Shown here: positions 7,474-15,622 of the stretch, in pieces
Position numbering within the stretch: the first letter of the stretch is position 1
How the letters are laid out: each line of letters starts with the position of its first letter
Source: Salinisphaera sp. G21_0
GTDB taxonomy: Bacteria > Pseudomonadota > Gammaproteobacteria > Pseudomonadales > Endozoicomonadaceae
Reading direction: 5' to 3'
DNA: 33,005 nucleotides
Assembly (NCBI RefSeq): GCF_017744115.1
Contig: NZ_JAGHQW010000059.1
Coordinates: 1 to 33,005 of the forward strand
Program-made: the position numbers and the translations under genes
The notes under the pieces: model-generated
Told to the model about the DNA's origin: nothing
The model's input: only the letters and a program-made list of their open reading frames with translations
The model's database searches: none

Positions 7474-9594
7474 TTACTCATCATTCGGCTCTTCACTCAG
7501 TACTCTCATGGTCACGACATCCGAATCAGCCTGACGATGGGTGTAATAACGCCAGGCGAATAAAGCACCGAGACCCAGAGCAGCCGCCACCCCTACAGAA
7601 ATCCCGACAATGGCCCCAGTGCTTAGGGTTGTTCCTGCCTGGACTCCGGTTGCCAGGGCGGTTAATGCTGTTGAGGCTCCAGAATGATTGACCAGTCCGG
7701 TATTCAGCGTCGATGGAGCACTTGAACTTGGCAGGGAGGGTGCAAACAGCAAATCCGTTGTTGTACAGTTCCCGTAACCTTTTGAAGGCTGATTCATTAC
7801 CCGACAATCATTGGCCACAAATCGTTGATCGGCAATATCACACAACTGATCTAAAAAGGACTGGGACACATTACCGACATTTTGCAACCCGCCGTTTACA
7901 GTGACCTTCACTGCCTGAACACTTTTTCTCATTTTAGTAATAGAGGAATGACCGGAAGGATAGGAAAATACATCAATCTGTCCAGCAGCAATATCTGCTA
8001 CTGCACTTTCACCGCTGGCAGTAATGTTGCCTCTCACCGCAATAATGCCCTCTGTTTTTCCCCCATTTAAATAACCGGTCCCAATGGCAGCATCAGCTTG
8101 ATCTCCGGAGGTGTTGACGATACAGTCAATGGCCCTGGTATCAAGAACCTCACATCCAGTTTCACCCACACCAATGGCGGCATTCGCGCTCTTTCCCAGG
8201 GTCTCTACATTACAGGCTATTGCTGTTGTGTTTGCTAGCAGTCCACCAGGTTTACAATCACCAGCACCGATACCAGCATCTGAAAAACGTCCTCCGGTCT
8301 TTACTGAATTTCTCACAGCGGTCAACTTTTCCAGTTTGCCCCCGTCATATATTCTTCCCCCACCAATGCCGGCGAAACTATCAGTCGCATCGGTTTCAAC
8401 ATGGCTGTCCAGAACGGTAAGATGGCTAATTCGGCCCTCAACGATTCCGGCACCAATGCCGGCGGGGGAGTGGTCACAAGCTGTTTTGACCCGACTGTTT
8501 TTTACAGTCACATGTTGTATATCTCCTTCAGCCCTACCACTGACAATGCCAACAGCTCCAGATTTACCAGTACTGGTCACTGAGCAATCATTGACCCAAA
8601 CTTGCTCAATATTGCTATTCTCCTGCTGGTGGCCTGTTATCACACCTGCATGAGTCATCGATGCTGCGCCACGCTCGCCATCCTTGTTAGTCACAACGCG
8701 GGAGTGTTCTATCAGCAGGTTTTCCAGACGGCTTCCTTCGCCCATTTTACAGGCGACTACGGCACTGTATTTATCATTACTCTCAACATGGGCCTGCACC
8801 ATGCTCAGATCACGGACAACACCATGCTTTGCAACCTTGCCAAATAAACAATGTCTCTGACCAGTGATCTTATGACATCCGCCATCGTAATCCCCATAAA
8901 ACGGCTGATCTTCACTGCCAATGGTTACATCGCTGTTGATATCCTGAGTCTGGACATAATGACCCGATAACGGGTAACTGTCATTTTGGCCAATTTGTTC
9001 CAATGTTTCCCGGTTTGGTACCGGAATCGGGCGATCCGTTGCATTGCTCGGTGCAGGTGAAGCAGCAGAAACGGGTATCTGCCCCATAGTGATCATGGCA
9101 GCAGCGGTGAGCACTTCCCGGGTCATACTACTTTGGGCGATCGGTCGGCGCTTCTCACCGGTACATTTTTGCCCGGAAAGCTCTCCCTTTACAGCATCTT
9201 TTTCTTGCATGTAGTCAATGGCTTTACCTGCAAAACTACCAGCGGAACATAATTTAGAAGCCACATCAGCCAACACTTTCACTTGCGGAACCCAGGCTCC
9301 CGCCAGTTGAGCGACTAATCCAGCACCCTGGCAGATATCATTCAGCATTGATTGGCTGGGTAGTGCAACTGGCTTTGAATCATACGTCACTGATTCATTA
9401 TTATTGGCCGAAGGCTGCTGGTAATAAGGAGAGAGCGACTGAAAAAAAGGAATGACAGCAGAGCGCGCAATGACACTCAAACCATTTAACTGCCCGGTAT
9501 TACCCGTTCCGGAGTTCTCCTGCTCGGGAGATGTACTGAAAACGTTGCCCGGATATGTTACTCCAGCATAATTCTTTTCGGTTGGTGTTTGCAT
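7474..9594 (-). CDS. beta-helix repeat protein with C-terminal transmembrane anchor (706 aa)
   Basis: The start ATG 9594 has GGAG upstream (CTGGAGAAAGAGTATG). Residues 1-160 are polar without an N-terminal signal peptide. At 157-178, MTREVLTAAAMITMGQIPVS followed by AASP looks like an internal signal-type hydrophobic segment. From about 200 a GLUG-like lead-in (GHYVQTQDINSD..., GDYDGGCHKITGQ) opens a run of about nine repeats of some 40 residues (about 260-540), each with a V.N..V.T core and an AGIGAG-like turn, as in right-handed beta-helices. At 660-682 a Gly/Ala-rich membrane helix (AIVGISVGVAAALGLGALFA) is followed by WRYYTHR and a short acidic tail. The fold is inference from periodicity. 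Membrane topology suggests either a surface-displayed or a host-membrane-inserted protein. The family name is unknown to me. Confidence 0.88.
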   Translation of the reverse strand: MQTPTEKNYAGVTYPGNVFSTSPEQENSGTGNTGQLNGLSVIARSAVIPFFQSLSPYYQQPSANNNESVTYDSKPVALPSQSMLNDICQGAGLVAQLAGAWVPQVKVLADVASKLCSAGSFAGKAIDYMQEKDAVKGELSGQKCTGEKRRPIAQSSMTREVLTAAAMITMGQIPVSAASPAPSNATDRPIPVPNRETLEQIGQNDSYPLSGHYVQTQDINSDVTIGSEDQPFYGDYDGGCHKITGQRHCLFGKVAKHGVVRDLSMVQAHVESNDKYSAVVACKMGEGSRLENLLIEHSRVVTNKDGERGAASMTHAGVITGHQQENSNIEQVWVNDCSVTSTGKSGAVGIVSGRAEGDIQHVTVKNSRVKTACDHSPAGIGAGIVEGRISHLTVLDSHVETDATDSFAGIGGGRIYDGGKLEKLTAVRNSVKTGGRFSDAGIGAGDCKPGGLLANTTAIACNVETLGKSANAAIGVGETGCEVLDTRAIDCIVNTSGDQADAAIGTGYLNGGKTEGIIAVRGNITASGESAVADIAAGQIDVFSYPSGHSSITKMRKSVQAVKVTVNGGLQNVGNVSQSFLDQLCDIADQRFVANDCRVMNQPSKGYGNCTTTDLLFAPSLPSSSAPSTLNTGLVNHSGASTALTALATGVQAGTTLSTGAIVGISVGVAAALGLGALFAWRYYTHRQADSDVVTMRVLSEEPNDE

Positions 9595-9955
9595 ACTCTT
9601 TCTCCAGATTCATGAGGAAAATCATAATCCTTGTGATTACTTTTAATAACAAAAGACTAATGCACGACTTTAGAAGGCATCACGAGTATAAGAAAAGCAA
9701 TGAAAACAAAAGTCGTACGACGATATTCTGTTATTCATATCAACGCATCCCATCTGCCGAACAGCTTAGAGCAGGAGGGATAAATCGCCAATTTGAAGCA
9801 AACCAGAATTCAGCGAAGCAGTGTCGATGACCTTCAGCCCATTATCGATGGTTATAACGTATGATAATTACTGAACCGTGAACTCGCGTATTGCCATCTT
9901 TTGAGGTGGTAGTATGCTCAGGCAAATCCAATGTTATATCGTGTTCAGGTGTTTG
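9595..9955. other. divergent intergenic region between the beta-helix gene and ycgN
   Basis: These 361 bases separate two divergent genes. They are AT-rich next to the reverse gene and hold a 10-base palindrome GTCGTACGAC (about 9713-9722). A forward frame is open through much of it, but it begins inside the reverse gene, lacks a ribosome binding site and gives a composition unlike a protein. I see no RNA gene or terminator. Confidence 0.4.
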
Positions 9956-10411
9956 ATGAGTGAGCAGGAACCTGCATTCTGGCAGGTAAAATCGTTAACC
10001 GAGATGACGCCCGAAGAGTGGGAGTCGCTCTGTGATGGCTGTGGTCGCTGCTGCCTCAATAAGATTATTGATGCGGATACGGATGAGATTCACACAACGG
10101 CGGTAGCCTGTCGGTTGCTGGACCTGGAGACTTGCCGCTGCAGGCATTATAAACACCGTCGCAAGTATGTGGATGACTGCATCAAGTTTACCCCGAAAAC
10201 CCTGCATGAGCATTTGCCATGGCTGCCGGACAGCTGCGCTTATCATCTGCTCTACCATGGTTATGACTTGCCACAATGGCATCCTCTGAAAACCGGAAAC
10301 CCGGACTCTGTCCATGAATCCGGTTTCTCCATCAAGGGCAAGGACATCGCTTCAGAAGAAGATGTTCCGGACCCTTCGGACTGGTTTGATTATATTATCC
10401 GGGTGAAGTGA
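9956..10411 (+). CDS. ycgN: UPF0260 family protein YcgN (151 aa)
   Basis: This matches the YcgN/UPF0260 family: FWQVKSLTEMTPEEWESLCDGCGRCCLNKI at the start, a further cysteine cluster LETCRCRHYKHRR, then PWLPDSCAYHLLYHGYDLPQWHPLKTG and a C-terminal SDWFDYIIRVK. The clustered cysteines (CDGCGRCC, CRCRHY) resemble a metal or iron-sulfur binding site; the biochemical role of the family is not established. The frame is open to 9914, but the ATG at 9956 gives the family-typical start MSEQEPAFW, with AGG about seven bases upstream. It is monocistronic, convergent with the aldolase gene. Confidence 0.93.
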   Translation: MSEQEPAFWQVKSLTEMTPEEWESLCDGCGRCCLNKIIDADTDEIHTTAVACRLLDLETCRCRHYKHRRKYVDDCIKFTPKTLHEHLPWLPDSCAYHLLYHGYDLPQWHPLKTGNPDSVHESGFSIKGKDIASEEDVPDPSDWFDYIIRVK

Positions 10412-10446
10412 GGCGGTTTCTGAACGACTTTCAGATTACTGCCTCA
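10409..10446. terminator. convergent hairpin between ycgN and the aldolase gene
   Basis: TGAGGC (10409-10414) pairs with GCCTCA (10441-10446), and inside it TCTGAA (10419-10424) pairs with TTCAGA (10430-10435). The hairpin overlaps both gene ends, as expected for a shared bidirectional terminator, but has no T-run, so intrinsic termination would be weak. Confidence 0.4.
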
Positions 10447-11194
10447 GTGATTGGATGGTGTGTGTGGCACCCGCGCGGACGAAGTCGGCGTCACAGCCAG
10501 CGGTGACCAGGCTGAACCCTTTTTTTCGCATACGATCAGCGAACTCCGGTCCCATGCAATGAATGGCAGCGGGAACATTATGCTTTTTGCTGCAGGCAAG
10601 GATATGTTCGATGGCCTCCATAACAGGGGCCTCATAGTGGTCAGGTTGGGGCTGACAGCCCAGGGCGTAGGACAGGTCAAAGGGGCCAATATAGATGGCT
10701 CCCAGTCCTTCAGTGCTGAGGATATCATCCAGGTTATCCAGGGCCTGACGGGTCTCTATCATGACCATGGGCAGAATGGTCTCTTCTGCTTTTTCCGGGT
10801 AATCACTGCCTGCATAGATCATCGCCCTGCTGGGGCCAAAGCTGCGGTTGCCTTTGGCGGGGTAACGGCAGGTGGCGACAAATTCCCGGGTCTGCTCTGC
10901 GGTTTCAATCATTGGGCAGATAACGCCATAAGCACCGGCATCCAGCATCTTCATAATGATGCCCGGATCAAGCCAGGGAACCCTGACCAGCGGAGTCACC
11001 GGGGTGGTGGATATGGCCTGCAGCATGGCCAGGGCCGATTCAAAGCCAATCATGCCGTGCTGCATATCGATGGTCATTGAGTCAAAACCCTGGTGGGCGA
11101 TCAGCTCTGCCGTCATTGGGCTTGGATGGATAAGCCAGCAGTTGATGGCTGTCTGGTTCTGCTGGAAAAGGCTCAGTACCTGATTCTTTCTCAT
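10436..11194 (-). CDS. HpcH/HpaI-type class II aldolase (252 aa)
   Basis: This is a metal-dependent pyruvate aldolase of the HpaI/GarL/YfaU group, which cleaves 2-keto-4-hydroxy acids into pyruvate and an aldehyde in the cytoplasm. Visible family residues are DMQHG with the base His (about 43-47), the pyruvate-binding Arg in LVRVPW (71), the ICPMIETAEQTREFV helix, the metal Glu in PMVMIET (147), and the metal Asp in IGPFDLSYALG (173). The length matches the family (about 250-267). The natural substrate cannot be told from sequence, and no hpa or glucarate operon surrounds it. The start at ATG 11194 lacks a clear ribosome binding site. Confidence 0.92.
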   Translation of the reverse strand: MRKNQVLSLFQQNQTAINCWLIHPSPMTAELIAHQGFDSMTIDMQHGMIGFESALAMLQAISTTPVTPLVRVPWLDPGIIMKMLDAGAYGVICPMIETAEQTREFVATCRYPAKGNRSFGPSRAMIYAGSDYPEKAEETILPMVMIETRQALDNLDDILSTEGLGAIYIGPFDLSYALGCQPQPDHYEAPVMEAIEHILACSKKHNVPAAIHCMGPEFADRMRKKGFSLVTAGCDADFVRAGATHTIQSLRQ

Positions 11195-11420
11195 TGTTGA
11201 TCATTGTTATCTATTTGCTGTGGTCAAAACAGTATAGCCAACGGACGAGCGGGTTAAGCGGTTGCTTTTCTGTATGATAATTGGTCCCAAGGCTTGTCAG
11301 CGGGGTGGAAAACCTTACACTAGCCGGTGGTCTGTCCGGAGACGGGGTTTTCCTGACTTGCCCTGTTTCCTGACAATCCCCGGGGTAATTTGAATATTGG
11401 CACAAAGAGTCTGTGATCGA
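11195..11420. other. divergent promoter region, aldolase / mobA
   Basis: This gap separates the reverse aldolase gene from the forward molybdenum-cofactor run, so promoters for both should lie here. I could not define a convincing -35/-10 pair, and there is no evident ModE-like inverted repeat. No ORF is supported. Confidence 0.35.
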
Positions 11421-11999
11421 ATGACAGCCCATGGCACACTTTACGGCCTGGTTCTGGCTGGTGGCCGTTCCTCCCGGATGGGGCAGGACAAGTCACGCCT
11501 GAACTGGTGTGGCAAACCGCTTTACCGGCATATGGTTGCTCTGCTGACCCGGGCCGGGATTGATCAGGTTCTGATCAGTGGGTCCGGTTTTGCCCCGGAT
11601 GACTCTGTTATTGCCGATGTGGTTCCCGGAAGAGGCCCGCTCAGCGGCATTCATGCGGCTATACAGCAACTGCAGGATGGCGACCGGCTGCTGGTGATTC
11701 CTGTAGATATGCCACTGGTTCCTGCCGATGCGCTCCGGACACTTGGCGATCTACAGCAGGCTTGCTGTTTTGCGGGTTTTAATCTGCCGGTGATATTGCC
11801 GGTCACTGCGGAATTGCGACAAGCCGTTGAGAGTTCCATCACCAGTGACAATCCGAAGGACTATGCCCTGTGGCACCTGCATCAGCTTTCAGGTGGGCAG
11901 ACCCTGCCGCTGCCGTCATCCATGGCAGACCTTTTTGTCAACGTCAATACACCAGAAGACTGGCATAATCTGGTTAATAAGGCGGTTGTTCAGACGTAG
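11421..11999 (+). CDS. mobA: molybdenum cofactor guanylyltransferase MobA (192 aa)
   Basis: MobA transfers GMP from GTP to Mo-molybdopterin, giving the molybdopterin guanine dinucleotide used by DMSO-reductase-family enzymes. The nucleotidyltransferase signature LAGGRSSRMGQDKSRL is at residues about 10-25, followed by PGRGPLSGIHAA, the metal-binding PVDMPLVP, and FVNVNTPEDW near the end. The length is normal. The frame is open to a TTG at 11397, but ATG 11421 puts the glycine loop where MobA proteins have it. It is the first gene of the forward mobA-moaBCD run, 76 bases before moaB. Confidence 0.95.
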   Translation: MTAHGTLYGLVLAGGRSSRMGQDKSRLNWCGKPLYRHMVALLTRAGIDQVLISGSGFAPDDSVIADVVPGRGPLSGIHAAIQQLQDGDRLLVIPVDMPLVPADALRTLGDLQQACCFAGFNLPVILPVTAELRQAVESSITSDNPKDYALWHLHQLSGGQTLPLPSSMADLFVNVNTPEDWHNLVNKAVVQT

Positions 12000-12075
12000 G
12001 CTGTCGTCCACATTGCGGGCCTGGTCATGAGCACCCCTGAATACGATTGAAAATACGACTGGAGCGAGAATAGCC

Positions 12076-12612
12076 ATGGCTCATAATCAGTTTGATGAGT
12101 TTATTCCTGTAAACATTGCCGTGTTGACGGTGTCCGACACCCGTACCGAAGAAAACGACACATCCGGTCACTTACTGGTTGAGAGCCTGACCGCCGATGG
12201 TCACAAACTTGTTGATAAGGCCATTGTAAAAGACGACATCTACAAGATTCGCGAAGTCGTATCCCGCTGGATTGCCAGTGATGCCGGGTCTCCAGACTGT
12301 GTGCAGGCCGTGCTGGTCACAGGCGGTACCGGTTTCTCTGGCAGAGACAGCACACCAGAAGCACTGTTGCCTGTTTTTGACAAGCAGATTGATGGTTATG
12401 GCGAGCTGTTCCGCCAGCTTTCCTATGAACAGATCAAAACCTCCACCATCCAGTCCCGTACCGTGGCGGGCATGGCCAACGGAACCGTTATTTTTGTTAT
12501 GCCCGGCTCCAATAATGCCTGTAAGACCGCCTGGGAAGGCATTATCAGGGATCAGCTGAACAGCCAGCATCGTCCATGTAACTTTGTTGAACAATTAAAA
12601 AAGGCAGGGTAA
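12076..12612 (+). CDS. moaB: molybdenum cofactor biosynthesis protein MoaB (178 aa)
   Basis: MoaB belongs to the MogA/MoaB fold that adenylates molybdopterin before metal insertion; activity differs between MoaB proteins, so the role as the MogA equivalent here is inferred from the absence of mogA in the window. The sequence shows [16 protein letters not shown] (about 16-31), the conserved [19 protein letters not shown] block, [16 protein letters not shown], and a C-terminal [14 protein letters not shown]. The start ATG 12076 is preceded by GGAG about eleven bases upstream. moaC starts two bases after its stop, implying one transcript. Confidence 0.96.
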   Translation: MAHNQFDEFIPVNIAVLTVSDTRTEENDTSGHLLVESLTADGHKLVDKAIVKDDIYKIREVVSRWIASDAGSPDCVQAVLVTGGTGFSGRDSTPEALLPVFDKQIDGYGELFRQLSYEQIKTSTIQSRTVAGMANGTVIFVMPGSNNACKTAWEGIIRDQLNSQHRPCNFVEQLKKAG

Positions 12613-12614
12613 TC

Positions 12615-13148
12615 ATGTCGTCTGCCAATAGTGCCCTTAGCCATATTGATAGTGATGGTAAGGCCAGCATGGTTGATGTTGGTGAAAAAGACATCACACG
12701 TCGTGAAGCCAGGGCCGAAGGTTATATCTACATGGCACCTGAGACACTGGCGCTGGTAAAAGACAATGGCCTTAAAAAAGGGGACGTGCTTGCCGTGGCC
12801 AGAATTGCCGGCATTCAGGCTGCCAAACAGTGCAGCCAGCTGGTGCCGCTTTGTCACCCGTTGATGCTGAACTTTATCGGTGTTGAGTTTCAGCTTGAAG
12901 ACGCGGCTTCAGTGAATGGCGAAGCCTGTATTCGAATTGAAACCTGTTGTCGTTTGAATGGAAAAACCGGCGTTGAGATTGAAGCGCTGACTGCGGCATC
13001 GGTTGCTGCCCTGACGATCTATGATATGTGCAAGGCAGTGGACAAAGAGATGCATATTGAAGGCATTCGTGTGCTGGAAAAGAGTGGTGGTAAAAGTGGT
13101 CACTATATTCATGGTTCAGCGACGTCTGCCTCAGGTGGTGCAGCATGA
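12615..13148 (+). CDS. moaC: cyclic pyranopterin monophosphate synthase MoaC (177 aa)
   Basis: MoaC completes the first step of cofactor synthesis, converting the 3',8-cyclo-GTP product of MoaA to cyclic pyranopterin monophosphate. Family motifs are [19 protein letters not shown] near the N-terminus, [15 protein letters not shown] (about 69-83), [20 protein letters not shown], and the C-terminal [11 protein letters not shown]. The length, 177, is slightly above the usual 160 because of an Ala/Ser/Gly tail. The ATG follows GGCAGGG by about six bases. Its stop overlaps the moaD start by four bases (ATGA), a translational coupling. Confidence 0.97.
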   Translation: MSSANSALSHIDSDGKASMVDVGEKDITRREARAEGYIYMAPETLALVKDNGLKKGDVLAVARIAGIQAAKQCSQLVPLCHPLMLNFIGVEFQLEDAASVNGEACIRIETCCRLNGKTGVEIEALTAASVAALTIYDMCKAVDKEMHIEGIRVLEKSGGKSGHYIHGSATSASGGAA

Positions 13149-13396
13149 TTAAAGTACGGTTCTTTGCCAGTTTTCGGGAAAAGCTGAACTGCGAACAGTT
13201 GACGCTGGAAGAAGGCGAGTATGCTCCCTTGCTGTCCGCATTAAAAAGTCAGTTGGCGGACCAAGGTGAACACTGGCGTGAAGTAATGATGAGTGAGCGT
13301 ACTCTGGTTGCCATCAATCAGACCATGACTCGTCAGGATGTCACATTGCAGTCTGGTGATGAGGTCGCCTTTTTTCCTCCGGTGACCGGCGGGTGA
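13145..13396 (+). CDS. moaD: molybdopterin synthase sulfur carrier subunit MoaD (83 aa)
   Basis: MoaD is the ubiquitin-fold sulfur donor of molybdopterin synthase. The C-terminal Gly-Gly (FFPPVTGG) that is adenylated and thiocarboxylated is present, with the typical [14 protein letters not shown] end and an N-terminal [13 protein letters not shown] strand. It overlaps moaC by four bases. The activating enzyme MoeB is not in this window and must be encoded elsewhere. Unusually, the partner gene moaE does not follow directly but after 214 bases holding repeat elements. Confidence 0.96.
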   Translation: MIKVRFFASFREKLNCEQLTLEEGEYAPLLSALKSQLADQGEHWREVMMSERTLVAINQTMTRQDVTLQSGDEVAFFPPVTGG

Positions 13397-13404
13397 TTTT
13401 TATT

Positions 13405-13580
13405 TGAACCACAAAGACACGAAGACACAAAGGCTTTATTTTGTTCTCGTTCCCACAGTCTGAGACTGTCCGAAAGCCCCGGAAAAACTTTGCCGTGAAA
13501 GAAAAATTGCCACGGAGACACAGAGGCACGGAGACTAGATATAGTTTTACCTCTGTGTCTCCGTGCCTCCGTGGCAAATC
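13405..13580. repeat. dispersed-type repeat elements between moaD and moaE
   Basis: Three pieces lie in the gap. ACCACAAAGACACGAAGACA begins at about 13407. Next, GTTCTCGTTCCCACAGTCTG (from about 13442) includes the odd-centred palindrome ACAGTCTGAGACTGT. Last, an inverted pair, left arm TTGCCACGGAGACACAGAGG (13507-13526) and right arm 13550-13577, shares GGAGACACAGAGG with CCTCTGTGTCTCC as a 13-base stem and also GCCACGGAG with CTCCGTGGC at its outer ends. I recall sequences of the CCACGGAGACAC and CTCGTTCCCACG types as intergenic repeats scattered through many unrelated bacterial genomes; this is from memory, not searched. Confidence 0.8.
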
Positions 13581-13610
13581 TTTCATACCAGAGGGTGACG
13601 AACAATCTTC

Positions 13611-14105
13611 ATGAGTATTTGTGTTGAAAAGCGGTGCAAAAAAACAAACAGGATCAGAACCTTGATTGCCATTCAAACAGAAGACTTCAACCCAGGCCAG
13701 GAATATGAACGCCTGGAAGGGAATAAGTCATCAGGAGCGATTGTCACTTTTACCGGTACAGTTCGCGATATGAACCTTGGGGATAAGGTGGGTGGCCTGT
13801 TTCTGGAACATTATCCGGGGATGACGGAAAAAGCCCTGCAGGAAATTATCGATGAGGCCATGGCGCGTTGGGAACTTCAAACTGTCCGGGTTATCCATCG
13901 CATTGGTCAGATGTACCCCGGGGACCGAATCGTTTTTGTGGGTGTCGCCAGCGCCCATCGCAAAGAAGCGTTTGCCGCCTGTGAGTTTATTATGGATTAC
14001 CTGAAAACCCGTGCGCCGTTCTGGAAGAAAGAGACGACACCGGAAGGAGATCGCTGGGTGGATGAGCGTGAGTCTGACCAGGCAGCGGCGGATCGCTGGC
14101 TTTAA
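13611..14105 (+). CDS. moaE: molybdopterin synthase catalytic subunit MoaE (164 aa as called)
   Basis: MoaE binds two MoaD thiocarboxylates and builds the dithiolene of molybdopterin. Core motifs are IQTEDFNPGQEYERL, GAIVTFTGTVRDMN, LFLEHYPGMTEKAL, HRIGQMYPGDRIVFVGVASAHRKEAF, and the active-site block DYLKTRAPFWKKE with its lysines. The ATG at 13611 adds 17 unusual basic residues (MSICVEKRCKKTNRIRT) before the family-typical start. The TTG at 13662 (LIAIQTEDF), with AGGA eight bases upstream, gives the normal length of about 147. I favour the TTG biologically but keep the longer frame. The repeat cluster just upstream may have replaced the original leader. Confidence 0.94.
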   Translation: MSICVEKRCKKTNRIRTLIAIQTEDFNPGQEYERLEGNKSSGAIVTFTGTVRDMNLGDKVGGLFLEHYPGMTEKALQEIIDEAMARWELQTVRVIHRIGQMYPGDRIVFVGVASAHRKEAFAACEFIMDYLKTRAPFWKKETTPEGDRWVDERESDQAAADRWL

Positions 14106-14134
14106 CCTTCGAACTCATAAAGAACATCTGCTTC

Positions 14135-14914
14135 ATGTTAAGAACAGTATTTTTAGCATTTTTCCTCATTTTTCCGGGGGTATCGGTCTACGGCGAAGAA
14201 CTGAAAGTGGCCGTTGCCGCAAACTTCAAACCGTCGCTGGAGGTTCTGGCAAAAGCGTTTGAAATCGAAACCGGACACCAGTTGTTGATCTCCTCGGCCT
14301 CTACCGGTGTGCTGTATAACCAGATTACCCATGGTGCGCCTTTCGATATTTTTCTGTCAGCAGATAGCCTCAGACCGAAGCTGCTGGAAAAAAAAGGACT
14401 GACACTGAAAGGTAGCCGCCACCCCTATGCACTGGGAGAACTGGTGCTATGGAGCCCCGGGTTTTCCGCTAAAGAGGGGGAAGCCATGACCCTGGAGGAT
14501 CTGGCGATTTATCAGGGACGCCTGGCCATTGCCAATCCGGCAACGGCTCCTTATGGTCTGGCGGCACAGCAGGTGCTGGAGAAACTGGGTTTCTGGTCCT
14601 CGTTCCGCTCCCGTCTGGTTCAGGGTGCCAGTGTCCAGCAGGCCTGGCAGTTTGTGTCCAGTGGCAATATTTCCGCAGGGCTGGTGGCGAAAGCGCAACT
14701 GGTTGGCAACGATGGTCATATTTTTTCGATTCCTGCAACGTTGTATGATCCGATTCAGCAGGATCTGGTTATCTTAAAGCGCACCAGACAACCTGAGGCG
14801 GCCAGGGCATTTGTGGCGTTTATTTTGTCACCGTCTGCCCAGCGCACTATTGCCAGGCAGGGTTACTTCCCTGTATCGACGACAATGGCCGATAAAACTA
14901 CGTCCGAAAATTGA
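14135..14914 (+). CDS. modA: molybdate ABC transporter substrate-binding protein ModA (259 aa)
   Basis: This is the periplasmic molybdate-binding protein. A signal peptide is visible at 1-21 (MLRTVFLAFFLIFPGVSVYG, cleavage near GEE). The mature part begins LKVAVAANFKPSLEVLAKAF and carries the oxyanion-binding SSASTGVLYNQI, FDIFLSADSLRPKLLEKKG, NPATAPYGLAAQQVL and the C-terminal FILSPSAQRTIARQGYFPV, all family hallmarks. It starts 29 bases after moaE and is followed by modB after 15 bases, so uptake and synthesis appear to be one transcript. Confidence 0.96.
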   Translation: MLRTVFLAFFLIFPGVSVYGEELKVAVAANFKPSLEVLAKAFEIETGHQLLISSASTGVLYNQITHGAPFDIFLSADSLRPKLLEKKGLTLKGSRHPYALGELVLWSPGFSAKEGEAMTLEDLAIYQGRLAIANPATAPYGLAAQQVLEKLGFWSSFRSRLVQGASVQQAWQFVSSGNISAGLVAKAQLVGNDGHIFSIPATLYDPIQQDLVILKRTRQPEAARAFVAFILSPSAQRTIARQGYFPVSTTMADKTTSEN

Positions 14915-14929
14915 AGGGAAGCGCTCTGA

Positions 14930-15622
14930 ATGCTGCTCACCGCTGTCTGGGTAACGCTGAAACTGGCCACCATTACCACCGTGATTCTGATGCTGCTGGC
15001 GATTCCCATGGCCTGGGGGCTGGCTAATATGCAGAGTCGGCTAAGACCCCTGCTGGAAGCCCTGGTGGGGCTGCCAATGGTATTACCGCCCACCGTCCTT
15101 GGCTTTTATATACTGTTGCTTTGCTCACCAAACTACGCTCCCGGGCAGCTCTGGCTGTCCCTGACCGGCACCACCCTGGCGTTCAGTTTTACCGGGCTGG
15201 TGATCGCTTCTGTTATCTGCTCCATGCCCTTTGTCGTGCAACCTTTGCAACGGGCGTTTGAACAGCTTGATAAAGGCCTGCTTGAGGCGGCAGCCATGAT
15301 GGGGGCAGGGCGAATGGACCGTTTCTTTAATGTGGTACTGCCCTGTACCCGCCGGGCGATGATTCTGGCGGCCTGCATGGGGTTTGCTCATACAGTCGGG
15401 GAGTTTGGTGTGGTGCTGATGATTGGCGGCAATATTCCCGGAGAGACGCAGGTGTTGTCCATTGCCCTGTTCGATGCCGTGGAATCGCAGCAGTTTACCG
15501 AAGCGCACCAGATTGCAGCGGGACTGATGGTGTTTGCCATGATTCTGCTGATTACCCTTTACAGCCTTGATCGTCAGCCTGCGGCTCAATTACCCCTAAA
15601 ATCAAACCCTGGTCGTTATTAA
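14930..15622 (+). CDS. modB: molybdate ABC transporter permease ModB (230 aa)
   Basis: This is the inner-membrane channel subunit of the molybdate importer. Five or so hydrophobic helices are evident (for example TVILMLLAIPMAWGL and FTGLVIASVICSMPF), with the conserved LVGLPMVLPPTVLGFY, the EAA-type coupling loop LLEAAAMMGAGRMDRFFNVVLP that contacts ModC, and the FAHTVGEFGVVLMIGGNIPG block typical of ModB. The start ATG 14930 is preceded by GAAGGGAAG at suitable distance. The TAA overlaps the modC ATG (TAATG). Confidence 0.96.
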   Translation: MLLTAVWVTLKLATITTVILMLLAIPMAWGLANMQSRLRPLLEALVGLPMVLPPTVLGFYILLLCSPNYAPGQLWLSLTGTTLAFSFTGLVIASVICSMPFVVQPLQRAFEQLDKGLLEAAAMMGAGRMDRFFNVVLPCTRRAMILAACMGFAHTVGEFGVVLMIGGNIPGETQVLSIALFDAVESQQFTEAHQIAAGLMVFAMILLITLYSLDRQPAAQLPLKSNPGRY

